In this document: positions 30,735 to 31,654 of the stretch, one piece after another
How the letters are laid out: each line of letters starts with the position of its first letter
Position numbering within the stretch: the first letter of the stretch is position 1
Source of the DNA: SXOA01 sp051004015
GTDB taxonomy: Bacteria > Planctomycetota > Planctomycetia > Pirellulales > Pirellulaceae
Length of the DNA stretch: 31,654 nt
Direction: 5' to 3'
Assembly (NCBI GenBank): GCA_051004015.1
Contig: JBPCKT010000004.1
Span: 1 to 31,654 of the forward strand
Position numbers and translations under genes: made by a program
The notes under the pieces: model-generated
The model's input: only the letters and a program-made list of their open reading frames with translations
Told to the model about the DNA's origin: nothing
The model's database searches: none

Positions 30735-31526
30735 ATGCGTGAATTCCTAAGCGTTTGTGAACAGGCGGCGCGGGCCGGAGGGAAGGTTCTGCTCGATTGG
30801 CAGCACCGGTTCACTCCCCGGGAAAAAGGGCTCCGGGACCTGGTCACCGAAGCCGATGTCGCCTCCCAGCAGGCGATTCGGGAGGTCCTCTTGGGCCAGT
30901 TTCCCGACCACGATTTCCTGGGGGAAGAGGATGCTTCTTTCCCGACAACGACCAGGACGAGCGGCACTTCGGAGTATCGCTGGATTGTCGATCCGCTGGA
31001 TGGGACGGCGAACTACGTCCACCACCTGCCGGCTTTCGCGGTCACGATTGCCCTGCAAAAAGGGGGAGAAACCGTGCTGGGAATCGTGTTCGACCCAATT
31101 TCCGGCGAGTTCTTCAGCGCGGTCCAAGGCGCAGGGGCATTCCTGGGGGGCCAGCCCGTGCAAACCAGCGGCTGCACGTCGCCGGAGCAGGCGATGGTGG
31201 CGGTCAGCTTTGCCGCCAATGTGCCCCGGGGATCGATTGAAATCTCCCGCTTCATTGAGGCGCTGCACTCTTGCCAGTCGATCCGCCGCCTCGGGTCGGC
31301 GGCGCTCAATCTGGCGTATGTCGCGGCGGGAAGGCTCGACAGCTACTGGGCGACGAGCGTCAAAATCTGGGACGTGGCCGCGGGGCTGCTCCTTGTGCAG
31401 GAAGCGGGGGGAACCGTCAGTCGCTTGGACGGCGGGCCTCTCGATCTGGCAAATCCCGAATTCCTCGCCTCGGCCAGCCAGCCGCTCCACGCGGAGATGC
31501 TGGCGATAACCTCCCGCGCCCGTTAA
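30735..31526 (+). CDS. Inositol-monophosphatase-family phosphatase
   Basis: The 263-residue enzyme has all metal-binding motifs of the IMPase superfamily: E64 (LGEED), D86 and D89 in WIVDPLDGTANYVH, and D213 in KIWDVAAGLLLVQEAGG. These magnesium-dependent enzymes hydrolyse inositol-1-phosphate, 3'-phosphoadenosine-5'-phosphate, histidinol phosphate or fructose-1,6-bisphosphate. DGTANYVHHLP and the overall length are nearest to SuhB-type inositol monophosphatase, but the substrate is not certain. No ribosome-binding site is seen before ATG 30735. The leader may contain the GGGGTCGGGA hairpin. Confidence 0.88.
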   Translation: MREFLSVCEQAARAGGKVLLDWQHRFTPREKGLRDLVTEADVASQQAIREVLLGQFPDHDFLGEEDASFPTTTRTSGTSEYRWIVDPLDGTANYVHHLPAFAVTIALQKGGETVLGIVFDPISGEFFSAVQGAGAFLGGQPVQTSGCTSPEQAMVAVSFAANVPRGSIEISRFIEALHSCQSIRRLGSAALNLAYVAAGRLDSYWATSVKIWDVAAGLLLVQEAGGTVSRLDGGPLDLANPEFLASASQPLHAEMLAITSRAR

Positions 31527-31564
31527 ACCCGTCCTATTCACCGCTCCCGAGAGAGATAAGTAAG

Positions 31565-31638
31565 CCCATCGCGTGATCTCCGGTGTTTAACGAGTGTTCG
31601 ACGCTTGTTTTCACACACAAGGAGGAGCACGCGATGGG
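31565..31638 (+). promoter_or_regulatory. Inverted repeat enclosing the leader and start codon of the last gene
   Basis: CCCATCGCGTG (31565-31575) is the exact complement of CACGCGATGGG (31628-31638), which contains the ATG. The AAGGAGGAG ribosome-binding site lies in the loop next to the stem. In RNA this would close the start codon in a helix, a possible translational switch. Confidence 0.5.
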
Positions 31639-31654
31639 TGAAAGACATTCTTGG
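31634..31654 (+). CDS. 5' end of a further gene (truncated by the window)
   Basis: ATG at 31634 follows AAGGAGGAG at ideal spacing. Seven codons are visible (MGERHSW). Product unknown. Confidence 0.5.

Overview
The window is GC-rich and densely coding, and it most likely comes from a planctomycete. Support for this: a Tat-exported DUF1501 protein, a YTV-repeat protein, an FG-GAP/VCBS repeat protein, an RNase H-like protein without catalytic residues, and an ABC-2 permease fused to a CPBP protease, in a genome with many short intergenic hairpin repeats. The genus cannot be fixed from the sequence. There are no rRNA or tRNA genes, no CRISPR array and no prophage.

Layout. 0-6 kb: a carotenoid-type FAD desaturase/isomerase, convergent with a leftward run (RRM RNA-binding protein, FG-GAP protein, GT4 glycosyltransferase), then a CinA-like protein. 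6-8.4 kb: a YTV-repeat gene broken by one in-frame amber codon and flanked by 56-bp direct repeats, then a hairpin-dense spacer. 8.4-12.7 kb: glycogen branching enzyme, an RNase H-fold protein, a membrane protein and a HicB-like small protein. 12.7-15 kb: a DJ-1/PfpI protein, a RAYT-type Y1 transposase and a class-I amidotransferase homologue without its nucleophile, with REP-like hairpins between and after them. 15.5-22.7 kb: a thioredoxin-trypsin fusion, a small conserved-looking protein, an AI-2E-type permease with an added Rossmann-like domain, and a Nat-type ABC exporter. 22.8-27.9 kb: a GT2 polyprenol-phosphate glycosyltransferase, a PLDc_N peptide, DUF1501, a small secreted protein, a zinc-ribbon membrane protein with a likely frameshift, and a lipoprotein. 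28-31.6 kb: MobA, LexA, a candidate orphan small RNA, an inositol-monophosphatase-family enzyme and the first codons of a further gene.

The main system-level signal is the RAYT transposase with a network of GTAG-headed hairpins. In four genes (DJ-1, RAYT, amidotransferase-like, RNase H-like) the TAG stop codon is part of the GTAG head of a hairpin element lying immediately downstream. Two more genes (glgB, DUF1501) have such an element within about 10 nt of their stop, in the same orientation. This suggests that elements mobilised by a RAYT insert at, or are kept at, stop codons. Three other hairpin families and two inverted-repeat elements with identical GGGGTCGGGA ends share the intergenic space.

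Several proteins keep a known fold but lose the residues needed for catalysis (RNase H-like, amidotransferase-like, CinA C-terminal domain). All functions are inferred from motifs read by eye; no database search was run.
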